From Planctomycetota bacterium (GTDB taxonomy: Bacteria > Planctomycetota > Planctomycetia > Planctomycetales > Planctomycetaceae), in assembly GCA_018242525.1 (NCBI GenBank), contig JAFEBS010000052.1:1-64000 (forward strand): DNA of 64,000 nt, written 5' to 3'. The notes under the pieces are model-generated. The model worked only from the letters and a program-made list of their open reading frames with translations. It searched no databases and was not told the origin of the DNA. Shown here one piece after another: positions 24,482 through 33,046 of this stretch. How positions within the stretch are numbered: the stretch's first letter is position 1; the number at the start of each line of letters is the position of its first letter. The translations under genes and the position numbers were made by a program.

Positions 24482-25873
24482 ATGACGCGCACCAAGGTCG
24501 TGCAGATTCTCAAGACTGTTCCGCCGGGCACCGAAGTCGACGTCCGGGGATGGGTCCGAACCAAGCGGGAATCCAAGCAGGACTTCGCTTTCCTGGAAGT
24601 CAATGACGGCAGTTGCCTGGCAAACGTGCAGATTGTCGTCGATGCCAATGTCCCAGACTACTCGACCCTGATCAAACAGATCCACACGGGTGCCAGCGTG
24701 GCCGTGATCGGTGAAGTGAAGGAATCCCTGGGGAAGGGTCAACGGGTCGAAGTTCATGCCCGGACATTAAAGGTACTTGGAACCGCCGATCCGCAGACGT
24801 ATCCCCTGCAAAAGAAGGGGCATAGCTTTGAATTCCTGCGGGAAAAGGCACACCTGCGGCCCCGGACGAATACCTTTGGAGCCATTGCCCGAGTGCGCAA
24901 TGCCCTATGCACCGCCGTCCACAATTTCTTTCAGGCCCGGGGTTTCTTATATGTCCAGACGCCGATCATCACCACCAGCGACTGCGAAGGGGCGGGCCAG
25001 ATTTTCCAGGTGACCACACTGGACTTGGCCAAACTGCAACAACTTCGCGGCCCGATCGATTACGGCCACGACTTCTTCGGCAAAAAGGCGGGACTGACCG
25101 TCAGCGGCCAGTTGGAAGGTGAAATCTACGCCACCGCCGTGGGCGATGTGTACACGTTCGGTCCCACGTTCCGCGCCGAGAACTCCAATACCACCCGACA
25201 CCTGGCCGAGTTCTGGATGATCGAGCCGGAAATGCCGTTTTACGAACTCGAAGAAAACATGGACCTGGCCGAAGCGTTCGTCCGCTCGATCGTCAAAGAC
25301 GTGATGGACCATTGCGCCGACGACCTGGCGTTCTTCAATGAACGGATCGAGCCAACCCTGCTGACATCACTGCAGAACATTGTCGAACATGACTTCATTC
25401 GACGGACGTATACCGAAGCGATCGAAATCCTGGAGAAATCCAGCCAGCCATTCGAGTACCCTGTCAGTTGGGGCAAGGATTTGCAGTCCGAACATGAACG
25501 GTATCTGACGGAGCAGCATTTCAAGCAGCCGGTGATCCTGACCGACTACCCGCGTGAGATCAAATCGTTCTACATGCGGTGCAATGACGACGGCAAGACC
25601 GTCCGAGCCATGGATGTCCTGGTTCCGCGCATCGGCGAAATCATCGGTGGCAGCCAACGCGAAGAACGTCATTCGGTTTTGATCGACCGTATGCAGGAAT
25701 GTGGACTGAACCCCGCAGACTACTGGTGGTACCTGGAACTGCGGCAGTACGGCACCGTCCCGCACAGCGGGTTTGGCCTGGGCCTGGAGCGAACCGTGCA
25801 ATTGCTCACCGGCATGACCAACATCCGCGACTGCATCCCGTTCCCGCGAACTCCGAAAAGTGCCGAGTTCTGA
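24482..25873 (+). CDS. asnS: Asparaginyl-tRNA synthetase
   Basis: 463-residue class IIb aminoacyl-tRNA synthetase that charges tRNA-Asn. The N-terminal OB-fold (TEVDVRGWVRTKRESKQDFAFLEVNDGS) binds the anticodon; motif 2 is in FRAENSNTTRHLAEFWMIEPE and motif 3 in GFGLGLERTVQLLTGM. The SGQLEGE segment and the segment ending DCIPFPRTPKSAEF are typical of AsnRS rather than AspRS. I take the ATG at 24482 as start, since upstream in-frame codons to 24401 encode unrelated sequence. It stands alone after the terminator of the Cys-rich gene; housekeeping gene. Confidence 0.95.
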   Translation: MTRTKVVQILKTVPPGTEVDVRGWVRTKRESKQDFAFLEVNDGSCLANVQIVVDANVPDYSTLIKQIHTGASVAVIGEVKESLGKGQRVEVHARTLKVLGTADPQTYPLQKKGHSFEFLREKAHLRPRTNTFGAIARVRNALCTAVHNFFQARGFLYVQTPIITTSDCEGAGQIFQVTTLDLAKLQQLRGPIDYGHDFFGKKAGLTVSGQLEGEIYATAVGDVYTFGPTFRAENSNTTRHLAEFWMIEPEMPFYELEENMDLAEAFVRSIVKDVMDHCADDLAFFNERIEPTLLTSLQNIVEHDFIRRTYTEAIEILEKSSQPFEYPVSWGKDLQSEHERYLTEQHFKQPVILTDYPREIKSFYMRCNDDGKTVRAMDVLVPRIGEIIGGSQREERHSVLIDRMQECGLNPADYWWYLELRQYGTVPHSGFGLGLERTVQLLTGMTNIRDCIPFPRTPKSAEF

Positions 25874-26121
25874 TCGAGCCTTCTGTTTCCATCGAAATAC
25901 CAGGAATTACTGAACGCAAACGATCCGTTACTGGGGGTACGCGAATCGGCGTTTAAGATCATGGACCAGCCGCGTCGTCGAAAAGCCGGGGACCATCGGC
26001 ACTGTAATTATGCGACCACCATACGCTGTCACAACTTCCGCACCGACAACTTCCTGGTGATTGTACTCATCCCCTTCACCAGCACATGCTGACAGCATTC
26101 GTGCCCGTTGATGTGCTGGCG

Positions 26122-26820
26122 TCAGTTTTGAGGAACCTTCGGTTGTGCCGACGAGTCCGTTCGAGCGAGATGCGGCTCGATCAATCGGGCCCAGATTTCA
26201 TAACCCATCGCGTTCATGTGCAGCTTGTCCTCGACGAATAAATCGGGGCGCGGCTGGCCGTCGGCATCCAGCATGGGCTTCCAGACATCCACGAACACCT
26301 GGTTTTTGCCGGCGGCAACCTCATCGCTCAACAGCTGATTTGTTTGCTGGATCTGTTCGCGAAACTTCATGCGACTGGGACTGGGCTTCACGGCGATCAC
26401 AACAATTTTCGTGTCCGGAAGTGCGTTGCGAATCTTGTCACGGAACACACGGTAATCATCGCGGATCGTTTCGGGGGATTTTCCGCCAGCGATGTCATTA
26501 TCGCCAGCATAGACGATGACAACTCGCGGCCTGGCGGGAATCACGATCCGCTCCGTGTACCGAGCGGAATCGGCCATCTGCGAGCCACCAAAACCGCGGT
26601 TGATGCATTCCAGTTTGGGAAAGCTTTCGTTCAGCTTCCAGCGTCGAATACTGGAGCTTCCCACAAACAGATTGGCACTGGCCGGCGGGGCATTTTTCTG
26701 GTCCGCCGCCTCGAATTTCTGAATGTCTGGTTCCCAGCGATCCGGTTCGTCGGCCGGGCAGGAGGTTGCGATGGCCAGCAGGACTCCGACGCTAACGACT
26801 GCCGTACGCATGCTTTCCAT
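26122..26820 (-). CDS. Secreted SGNH/GDSL hydrolase
   Basis: 232-residue esterase/lipase-like protein with an N-terminal signal segment (VVSVGVLLAIATSCPADE; the cysteine could be a weak lipobox). Block I is FVGSSSIRRW with the nucleophile at about Ser56, block II contains Gly in NRGFGGSQ, block III is AGDND (Asn108), and block V is DKLHMN with the Asp/His pair near the C terminus. This is a complete catalytic set. The substrate could be an acetylated polysaccharide or lipid. It is convergent with asnS; the 248-bp gap between them shows no clear gene. Confidence 0.85.
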   Translation of the reverse strand: MESMRTAVVSVGVLLAIATSCPADEPDRWEPDIQKFEAADQKNAPPASANLFVGSSSIRRWKLNESFPKLECINRGFGGSQMADSARYTERIVIPARPRVVIVYAGDNDIAGGKSPETIRDDYRVFRDKIRNALPDTKIVVIAVKPSPSRMKFREQIQQTNQLLSDEVAAGKNQVFVDVWKPMLDADGQPRPDLFVEDKLHMNAMGYEIWARLIEPHLARTDSSAQPKVPQN

Positions 26821-26967
26821 TCCGGTTGTCTCGCCTGTAAGGATGAATTGACCGTCCTATCCAGTTAGTGTGTCTAGATTTCCGAAAAACACAACTCCAC
26901 TCCCTTCCCTTCTGAAGGACAGCCGATATACTTCCTGTCTCCCCTCTGCGAAGGGGGGGCACCCTGA

Positions 26968-27041
<74 letters not shown>

Positions 27042-27068
27042 TTTTTTGACGGCTCTGCCGTAAAAAAA
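27042..27068. terminator. AT-flanked hairpin after tRNA
   Basis: ACGGC/GCCGT stem (27049-27061) flanked by six Ts on the left and seven As on the right, forming a longer A:T-extended palindrome just past the tRNA. It could terminate transcription, mainly on the minus strand, where the stem is followed by Ts derived from neither side cleanly; function is uncertain. Confidence 0.4.
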
Positions 27069-27072
27069 TAGA

Positions 27073-27165
27073 GCAGGAGAATGGAGAAAGTAGAGAGTAG
27101 AAAGACAAGAAACGCTCTCCTTCTCCATTCTCCTGCGGTCTCCTCTCTACTTTCTACTCTCCTCT
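27073..27165. repeat. Interleaved inverted repeats between tRNA and RAYT element
   Basis: Two arms, one with GCAGGAGAATGGAGA and one with AGTAGAGAGTAGAAAG, each recur as reverse complements downstream (TCTCCATTCTCCTGC; CTTTCTACTCTC). They are interleaved rather than nested. Likely an intergenic repeat; it sits just upstream of a truncated four-helix-bundle gene start. Confidence 0.55.
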
Positions 27166-27191
27166 TCTGACTTTCGCTTTGGACCAGCCCG

Positions 27192-27236
27192 ATGGCATTT
27201 GCCTTCGAAAAGCTCCAGGTCTACCAGAAGGGATAA
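27192..27236 (+). pseudogene. 5' stub of a four-helix-bundle (S23/IVS-type) gene
   Basis: The frame reads MAFAFEKLQVYQKG and stops. The first 13 residues match the usual N terminus of the small four-helix-bundle family found in 23S rRNA intervening sequences and elsewhere (FEKLxVYQKA). Reading breaks at the left inverted repeat of the RAYT element (27228-27245), so the rest of the gene seems to have been displaced or lost. I did not find the 3' remainder beyond 28008. Confidence 0.5.
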
Positions 27237-27245
27237 GTCCAATAA
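27228..27245. repeat. Left inverted repeat of the RAYT element
   Basis: Sequence with core GGGATAAGTCCAATAA; its reverse complement, with one extra G and one extra A, occurs at 27989-28008. Together they bracket the RAYT transposase gene. Confidence 0.7.
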
Positions 27246-27256
27246 CGTGGATTCAG

Positions 27257-27949
27257 TCACGCGCGGTCGTTTTCGGCTGTCTTTCTCGGTCGGCCACGCG
27301 AGCGAAACGTCGACTCCAATCCGAGTTGCTTTGCGGTGCTCTCCTGCCAGGCCTCTGAGCCAAAAGGGCGGCCGCGGACCACCGAGACCCGCACCGCTTC
27401 GAGTTCCTTTTTCGTCAAGATTCGATTCACCCGCGTGACCCAATCCGCGGGGCGCGGGATTGGCCACGGACAGAGCGTCGGCCGGTCGGCGTGCTCGGCA
27501 GGATGCTCCCAGCGCCAGAGACTGCTCCACTGCCAGTCCTCGGCGCGATCCACCAACGTCGACCGCACCGGATTGCGTTCCACGTACCGCAGCACCGTGT
27601 AAAGATGATCTCCTTCCTCGATCGGAAACGACTTGTATGTTCCCTGATACAGGTGGCCCGTGCCGACCGTCTGACGATGCAGGTGCCAACGTCGCACGTG
27701 GGTCGTCGTCAAGCGCTGCATGAATCGACCCAAGTCCCCGTCCTGCAACGGCCACAGCACCAAGTGCCAATGGTTTGGCATCAGACAATAGCTGAGAATA
27801 CGCAGAGAAACCTGGGCTTGTGTCTCCGCCAGGACCTTTTCAAAGGCGGCGTAATCCGCCGCCTTGTCAAAAATCTGATCGCGGGCATTTCCACGATTGA
27901 GAACGTGGAAGATCATTCCCCCCGGCGCGTGGCGTACTGTACGTGGCAT
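27257..27949 (-). CDS. REP-associated tyrosine transposase (RAYT, Y1 family)
   Basis: 230-residue Y1-type HUH transposase of the RAYT group, which acts on single-stranded palindromic repeats. The HUH motif is in MPNHWHLVLWP, preceded by LSYCL; the probable catalytic tyrosine is in the YVERNPVR helix. The C-terminal region (RGRPFGSEAW, RSRGRPRK) is typical. I start at MPRTVRHAPGG (27949) rather than the in-frame start at 27988, as RAYTs begin there. The gene is flanked by a pair of inverted repeats with the core GGGATAAGTCC (27228-27245 and 27989-28008), suggesting a mobile unit. It looks intact. Confidence 0.9.
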   Translation of the reverse strand: MPRTVRHAPGGMIFHVLNRGNARDQIFDKAADYAAFEKVLAETQAQVSLRILSYCLMPNHWHLVLWPLQDGDLGRFMQRLTTTHVRRWHLHRQTVGTGHLYQGTYKSFPIEEGDHLYTVLRYVERNPVRSTLVDRAEDWQWSSLWRWEHPAEHADRPTLCPWPIPRPADWVTRVNRILTKKELEAVRVSVVRGRPFGSEAWQESTAKQLGLESTFRSRGRPRKTAENDRA

Positions 27950-27988
27950 GTGACCCAGAATAATGGCCCCGAACCGCCCGGTCAACAT

Positions 27989-28008
27989 TTATTTGGACTT
28001 ATCCCCTT
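27989..28008. repeat. Right inverted repeat of the RAYT element
   Basis: TTATTTGGACTTATCCCCTT, the reverse complement of the left repeat with small length differences. With the left repeat it delimits an element of about 780 bp. Confidence 0.7.
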
Positions 28009-28179
28009 TTCAGAATCACGAGCCGTTGTCGTCGAGCCTCAATCGTTGCGGCTCGGCGGGAGCCTCGCCACTTAACCCCATGCCGACTGTTGCTCGTACA
28101 GGAGATCTCAACCGATGCTTGTATCCCTCGCCGAAGCCCGGTGCTGCCGGGCTCGGACGAACTGATGCTGGTGAATTTG

Positions 28180-28500
28180 CTAGTTGTTTCGTCCCAGCGC
28201 CTTGCGGTCTCCGCGAATCGAGTTATAGAACTGGGTGCCGCTGCTGGGACGAGGGGCGACGTACGTCGGCGCCGGGTTCGCCGGTCCCGGTTCGTAGGAA
28301 AAGCTCTGATACGAGCCGGGGGGAATGGCCTGATTCGACGACTGAGCCGGAGCCTGATAATAGCGCGGTGGTGGACATTGACGGAACAGTCGAAAGAAAC
28401 CGCGGGCCTGAACCGGCGCCGGTTGAATAGCAAGCAGTCCGAAGGCGACAGCCGCCAGCACCAGCGACAGGCACCACGGATGCCGATTGCGAATTGACAT
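28180..28500 (-). CDS. Small secreted proline-rich protein
   Basis: 106-residue protein of unknown function. A signal peptide covers about residues 1-33 (HPWCLSLVLAAVAFGLLAIQ...VQARG), followed by GFFRLFRQCPPPRYY and a Pro/Ser/Tyr-rich low-complexity tail (SNQAIPPGSYQSFSYEPGPA). I chose the ATG at 28500 because GGAG lies about 10 nt upstream and the signal peptide starts there. It is transcribed in the same direction as the NtrC-type regulator upstream, separated by 353 bp. No family is recognised; a surface or wall-associated role is only a guess. Confidence 0.65.
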   Translation of the reverse strand: MSIRNRHPWCLSLVLAAVAFGLLAIQPAPVQARGFFRLFRQCPPPRYYQAPAQSSNQAIPPGSYQSFSYEPGPANPAPTYVAPRPSSGTQFYNSIRGDRKALGRNN

Positions 28501-28853
28501 TTGTGTTTCTCCTGGATTGAGGAATTGTCGTTTGGAATTCGGCCGGCGGAGCCGCTCGCCGGCTTCTGCAACTCGAACAACGGGGGCTTGCCGCCGGGTC
28601 ACGAGTCCGCAGACGTCTGATTGCAAGGCGTATTCCAATTCGCGGACGGACGCCTGCCGGGCACCGCCATTTGATCGCACGATTCTTATTCAGAAGACGT
28701 TGCGTCAATTGCAATCCAGGCGGCGGGAAACCCGGACATTCCGGCCGTGTGTCTCCGATGGGTGACACGCACAGCAGCTGCGACGGCACGTTGACCGACA
28801 ATTTCGACGCGCACGCGGTTGTCACTGAACGATGACAGTGTCGCCAGAAGTTG
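28501..28853. other. 353-bp intergenic region
   Basis: Gap between the sigma-54-type regulator and the small secreted protein gene, both on the minus strand. It should hold the promoter of the small gene. I looked for a -24/-12 sigma-54 pair (GG-N10-GC) and did not find a convincing one by eye. No gene seen. Confidence 0.4.
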
Positions 28854-30230
28854 TCATTGGTCGGACCGAAAAAGTGAAGGCCGGATTCGATGCTTTCGCA
28901 GCAACTTGTAGAGTCCCTGGCGGGACAGGCCCGCGGCTGCGGCAGACTGGCTGACATTTCCCATGTGGGATCGCAGCAAGTTCAACAGGTAGTCCCGGTC
29001 CGTCTGCGTCAGCAGGTGGTCCCGCTGTGCAGATGAATTCATCGCCGAGTCCGGTTGGCGGAATCGGTTGGGCAAGTCGCCGAGTTCAACGACGCGACCG
29101 ATGGCCAGAGCGGCGGTTCGTTCGACGACGTTGCGAAGTTCGCGGACATTGCCTGGCCAGTCATACCGCTGCATGGCTTGCAGCGATTCCCTAGAGAATG
29201 CGAGCGGAGACAGCGTCGACTGCCGCTGCAGCTCGCCCAGAAAGTGCTCTGCCAGCAGCGCCGCGTCCTCTCCGCGTTGCCGGAGCGGCGGGACTTCGAT
29301 CGGCATCACCGCCAGCCGGTAATACAGATCGCCGCGGAACTGCCCGCACTGGACCAGATCCAGCAGGCTGCGATTCGTGGCAGCCAGGAAGCGGACATCC
29401 AACTGCTGAGTCCGATTCTGGCCGACGGGGGTGTACGTCTTGTGCTGAATCAGCCGCAGCAGCTTCGCCTGGGACGGCAGGGACAGTTCGCCAATTTCAT
29501 CCAGAAAGACGGTGCCCCCGTCGGCCGTTCGCAATAAGCCCGGTTGGTCGCGGTCGGCACTGGTGAACGCGCCTCGGACGTGGCCAAACAGCACGGATTC
29601 GAACAACGTTTCCGGGATCGCCGTGCAATCGATCGTGACGAACGGAGCGGCCCGGCGGCGGCTGCGGGCGTGGATCACCTGAGCGATCAGTTCCTTTCCG
29701 GTGCCGCTTTCGCCGGTGATCAGCACGCTGACGTCGGTCGGGGCGATCCGGCCGACGACATCGAGGGTGTGGCGAATCGCCGCCGATTCCCCCAGCACAA
29801 TCGGCGGAGCAATCGGAGTCTGTAGAAGTTCGAGCAGCGGCCGGTTCGCCGGGCGTAACCGTTCGGCCAGAGCCCGGCGAATACCGGCCAGTAGCTCTTC
29901 AAATCGCAGCGGTTTCAACAGGTAGTCGGAAATCTGCAGGCGAACGCTGTCGATCGCGCTATTCAGCGACGGTGCGCCGGTAACGACCAGCATCGGCACG
30001 TCCGGATATTGGCGTCGGCCTTCAATCAGTAACTGCAGGTCCAGGTTACCTGGCATGTTCAAATCCACGATCGCCAGATCGATCGGAACCTCGGCGAGCA
30101 GTTGCAGTGCCTCGGCGGCGTCCGACGCCGTGCAGCAGTCGAATCCGGCGCTGCGCAGCAGTTCGGCCGTGGTCTGCAAATACAGGGCTTCGTCATCGGC
30201 CAGCAGGATTCGTGGAATCGTCGGTGACAT
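28854..30230 (-). CDS. Sigma-54-dependent response regulator (NtrC family)
   Basis: 458-residue transcription activator in three domains. The receiver (residues about 6-120) has acidic residues ADDE at 11-14 and phospho-acceptor Asp56. The AAA+ domain has Walker A GESGTGKE (173-180), Walker B VFLDEIGE (about 241-248) and the sigma-54 contact loop GAFTSA (220-225), where the usual GAFTGA has Ser for the second Gly. The C terminus is a Fis-type helix-turn-helix (NVSQSAAAAGLSRQGLYKLL). The start at MSPTIPRILL overlaps the kinase stop by one base (TGATG), so it is translationally coupled. Upstream in-frame residues belong to the kinase region and are excluded. Confidence 0.93.
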   Translation of the reverse strand: MSPTIPRILLADDEALYLQTTAELLRSAGFDCCTASDAAEALQLLAEVPIDLAIVDLNMPGNLDLQLLIEGRRQYPDVPMLVVTGAPSLNSAIDSVRLQISDYLLKPLRFEELLAGIRRALAERLRPANRPLLELLQTPIAPPIVLGESAAIRHTLDVVGRIAPTDVSVLITGESGTGKELIAQVIHARSRRRAAPFVTIDCTAIPETLFESVLFGHVRGAFTSADRDQPGLLRTADGGTVFLDEIGELSLPSQAKLLRLIQHKTYTPVGQNRTQQLDVRFLAATNRSLLDLVQCGQFRGDLYYRLAVMPIEVPPLRQRGEDAALLAEHFLGELQRQSTLSPLAFSRESLQAMQRYDWPGNVRELRNVVERTAALAIGRVVELGDLPNRFRQPDSAMNSSAQRDHLLTQTDRDYLLNLLRSHMGNVSQSAAAAGLSRQGLYKLLRKHRIRPSLFRSDQ

Positions 30231-31549
30231 CAAGATTCCGACTCCGGTAGGATTGGACAGGCAGCGCCGGTCCGCTGCGTGCCGCCGTGGGAGACATTCC
30301 GCGGCAGCACGATCTGGAACGTGGTCCCCCGGCCCACGACGGTGTCGACTTCGATCCGGCCGCCCATGGCCTGCACAAGGCTCTGCGAAACCGGTAATCC
30401 CAGTCCCATCCCCGCGTCCGCCTGGCCGTGCCGAGTCGTGAAAAACGGATCGAAAATTAACGGAAGCACCTGCGGCGGAATCCCCGGTCCTTGATCCTGA
30501 ATTCGAATCGTTACTTGCTCGCCGTCGGTACCCACCGCGATGTCGACCTGCTGCCCCGACTGCGTAGCCTGCGTGGCATTCAGAACGACATTGTACAGCA
30601 CCTGCTTCAGTTCCCCTTCGGGCAGCCGGGCGAGCACGGCGGGGCTGCGTTTCAGGACCGCGATCCGGACGTCGCGCCGGCAACAGGCGACGGACAGCAA
30701 CTGGACTGTCTGCTCGCAGACGCGGACAATGTCGATGGCCACGTCCGATGCCGACGTGGGCGGGCGGTAGAGTTGATACAGTTGCCGGACGATCTCCGCC
30801 ATCCGGTCGATCTCCGACTGCACCAGATCGATCAATTGAAACTCACGGGAATCGGCCAGCAGCCGTCCGCGGATCAATTCCATCGCGTTGCGAATCCCGG
30901 CCAGCGGATTGTTGATCTCGTGGGCCACGCCCGCAGCGAGTTGTCCAAGCGCTGCCAGGCGGTCGACTTTCGCACGCCGGGCCTCAAGCTCCAGGACCTG
31001 CGTCGTTCGCTGCTGCACCAGTTGTTCCAGGTTCTCCGTATAGTCCCGGATCTGCTGTTCCATCCGTTTGCGGTCGGTAATGTCGCGAATGCTTGTGCGA
31101 AACCCGATATTCCGGCCGCAGTCGTCGGAAATCGACTGCCAAGAGATCGCCGCCCAGCGAACGACATCACTACGGGTCTGGACACAGAATTCCACGTCGT
31201 TGCCGGGAATTCCGGCGGCCGCGTGTGCCAGCACATCGGCAATCCGCGGCCGATCGCTGACACGGACCAGCGGCAACGGATAGTCGTCCATCTGCAGGCA
31301 ATCATCGACCGAGTACCCGGTGATCCGCTGTACCGCCTGATTCACCCACAGCAGCCGCCGATCGGTGCCGTGCCAGCTTTCCCAGTCGTAAGTCCAGGCT
31401 GAAATTGCCCGAAACCGCTGCTCGCTCTCCCGCAAAGCAGTCAACTCATCAATCGCATGCAATGGATCATCCCTACGCAAAACACGCACGCGGAATTCCT
31501 TCACGGGCTCCAGATCCGCTCTCCTCCGCAAGTTTACGTCGCCGACCAA
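30230..31549 (-). CDS. PAS-domain sensor histidine kinase
   Basis: 439-residue soluble kinase. A PAS domain (residues about 45-160, with LLWVNQAVQRITGYSVDDCL and a PAC end DITDRKRMEQQ) leads through a coiled coil into the dimerisation helix with phospho-accepting His210 in AAGVAHEINNPLAG. The ATPase domain has the N box VLYNVVLNATQAT, G1 DQGPGIP, the FDPFFTTR F-box and G2 GMGLGLPVS. No transmembrane helix is present, so it senses a cytosolic cue. The listed start is a TTG and is uncertain; the true N terminus may be further in. It is the cognate partner of the overlapping NtrC-type gene. Confidence 0.88.
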   Translation of the reverse strand: MVGDVNLRRRADLEPVKEFRVRVLRRDDPLHAIDELTALRESEQRFRAISAWTYDWESWHGTDRRLLWVNQAVQRITGYSVDDCLQMDDYPLPLVRVSDRPRIADVLAHAAAGIPGNDVEFCVQTRSDVVRWAAISWQSISDDCGRNIGFRTSIRDITDRKRMEQQIRDYTENLEQLVQQRTTQVLELEARRAKVDRLAALGQLAAGVAHEINNPLAGIRNAMELIRGRLLADSREFQLIDLVQSEIDRMAEIVRQLYQLYRPPTSASDVAIDIVRVCEQTVQLLSVACCRRDVRIAVLKRSPAVLARLPEGELKQVLYNVVLNATQATQSGQQVDIAVGTDGEQVTIRIQDQGPGIPPQVLPLIFDPFFTTRHGQADAGMGLGLPVSQSLVQAMGGRIEVDTVVGRGTTFQIVLPRNVSHGGTQRTGAACPILPESES

Positions 31550-31622
31550 TCAACAGGCAACGCGTTGACGGTTGCTGGCATGGATCTTTTCTCCGCCCGA
31601 TCAACGGAATCGAACGGAATCG

Positions 31623-32945
31623 TCAGGAACCTACAGCCGGTGGGCAATCGTCGGTATGATCAGGTCCATCATTTGCGCCAACGGGCGACGACCTGCCGGG
31701 ACGCCTCCCCGGAAGGGACCCTCTTCGAAACAATGCGTGCCTTTTTCGGGGTCGTCGATTTGACGCAACCTGCTTTCGCGTCGTGAGTTCGAGTTTTCCA
31801 CCCAACCGGCAGGGGTCGTCGAAACACTGCAACATGGTGATATGCGGGGTGTGCGTCGCATCGAGGGCGTTGTTGGTGGCGGCATGTTTAAGCATCGTGG
31901 CGTCGGGTTGCAGCAGAATGTCGATGGCCGTAATGTCTTCCTGCGCGGCGGGAAAGACCGTTTTCCAGTCGTTCTTCATGCTGACGACTGTCCAGCCCTT
32001 CGCTGCAGCGGCGTCGAGACCCTTGTCGAGCTTGGCGAGATGGTCGGTGCGGTCGTAGGCATACTCGCGCGCGGCGTCATCGTGGTGAACGTAGAGGCAG
32101 AATCGTGCGCGGTCCCCCGCACCCGTGTATTGGAGCATTTGAAGATCGCCATCCGAGTTGCCGAAGGCCGCGATCGGGCGGCGGCCGATGTGCAGGTTGA
32201 TGGCGACGGGCTTGCCCTCCTTGTCGTCGATGAAGTTCAACTCCGGCAGGCGCACGATTACCGGCTGGCCGTCGCGCAACTCAAACTTCGTCTTCACGCT
32301 GCTGCCAATAACCTGTTCGGGCGGGATGCCGTAGGCCGCTTCCGCCCACGGGCGCATAAACTCGATTCCGCCGCCGGAAACGATGTAGTTCTTGAAGCCG
32401 TTCGCCCGCAGGTAAGCGAGCAATTCGAGCATCGGCTGATAGGTCATGTCGACGAAGCGTTTGCCGGTCGTGGGATGCTTCGCAGTGGCAATCCAGTCCT
32501 TCACGATTCTCTCGTACTCAACCGTGGTCATGCCTGTGTGCGTCGCCATGACCAGTTCCATGAGCGAGCGTTCGCCGCCGGCCGCAGCGGTTTTCAGATC
32601 GCCGTTCAGCAGAAAAGCGAACGGCCCCTTGTTCTTCCACTCTGGATGCTGCGACGCAAGGCCCTTCACGCGGTCGAGGGCGAAGTAGAGTTGCACGGGC
32701 ATCGGCTTCTCGCACCACAGCGTCCCGTCATTGTCAAAGGTTGCAATCCGCCCCGCGACGGGTACGAAATCGGGTGATCCGGCGTTCGTCACCTTCTCGA
32801 CAAAATCGACGAGGGATTTCTTCGCCGGTCCGTCGTTCCATGACGGCAACGGGTCGGCAGCGCAGGTGAGGGTCGCTGCGATTGTCAACATTCCGACGAA
32901 CGACGCGGCGAGGATGCTTTGCATGCGGATGACGACCACGAACAT
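31623..32945 (-). CDS. HAD phosphatase fused to a 2'-5' RNA ligase-like remnant
   Basis: 440-residue product. After a signal segment (MFVVVIRMQSILAASFVGMLTIAATLTCAAD), a haloacid dehalogenase-type hydrolase follows, with the DxD motif in TFDNDGTLW (Asp71, Asp73), the conserved IVSGGGIEF segment and FGNSDGDLQML with the second acidic pair. This part normally ends near KNDWKTVFP. Here it runs on (from about 31940 downward) into ITAIDILLQPDATMLKHA...ALDATHTPHITMLQ, which resembles the N terminus of 2'-5' RNA ligase-like proteins with an internal deletion, then degenerates into Arg-rich unrelated sequence. So two neighbouring genes have probably been joined by deletions. The N-terminal start is uncertain (32924 also possible). 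It is downstream of the sulfatase. Confidence 0.75.
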   Translation of the reverse strand: MFVVVIRMQSILAASFVGMLTIAATLTCAADPLPSWNDGPAKKSLVDFVEKVTNAGSPDFVPVAGRIATFDNDGTLWCEKPMPVQLYFALDRVKGLASQHPEWKNKGPFAFLLNGDLKTAAAGGERSLMELVMATHTGMTTVEYERIVKDWIATAKHPTTGKRFVDMTYQPMLELLAYLRANGFKNYIVSGGGIEFMRPWAEAAYGIPPEQVIGSSVKTKFELRDGQPVIVRLPELNFIDDKEGKPVAINLHIGRRPIAAFGNSDGDLQMLQYTGAGDRARFCLYVHHDDAAREYAYDRTDHLAKLDKGLDAAAAKGWTVVSMKNDWKTVFPAAQEDITAIDILLQPDATMLKHAATNNALDATHTPHITMLQCFDDPCRLGGKLELTTRKQVASNRRPRKRHALFRRGSLPGRRPGRSSPVGANDGPDHTDDCPPAVGS

Positions 32946-33046
32946 GATTCTGAGATGCACACGCTTGGCGGCGATCTCCTGGGCGTGAGAAAGTCGAACC
33001 GACCGGGCATCCATAAAAGACACCCGGTCGGTGGGAGATCAGCCGG

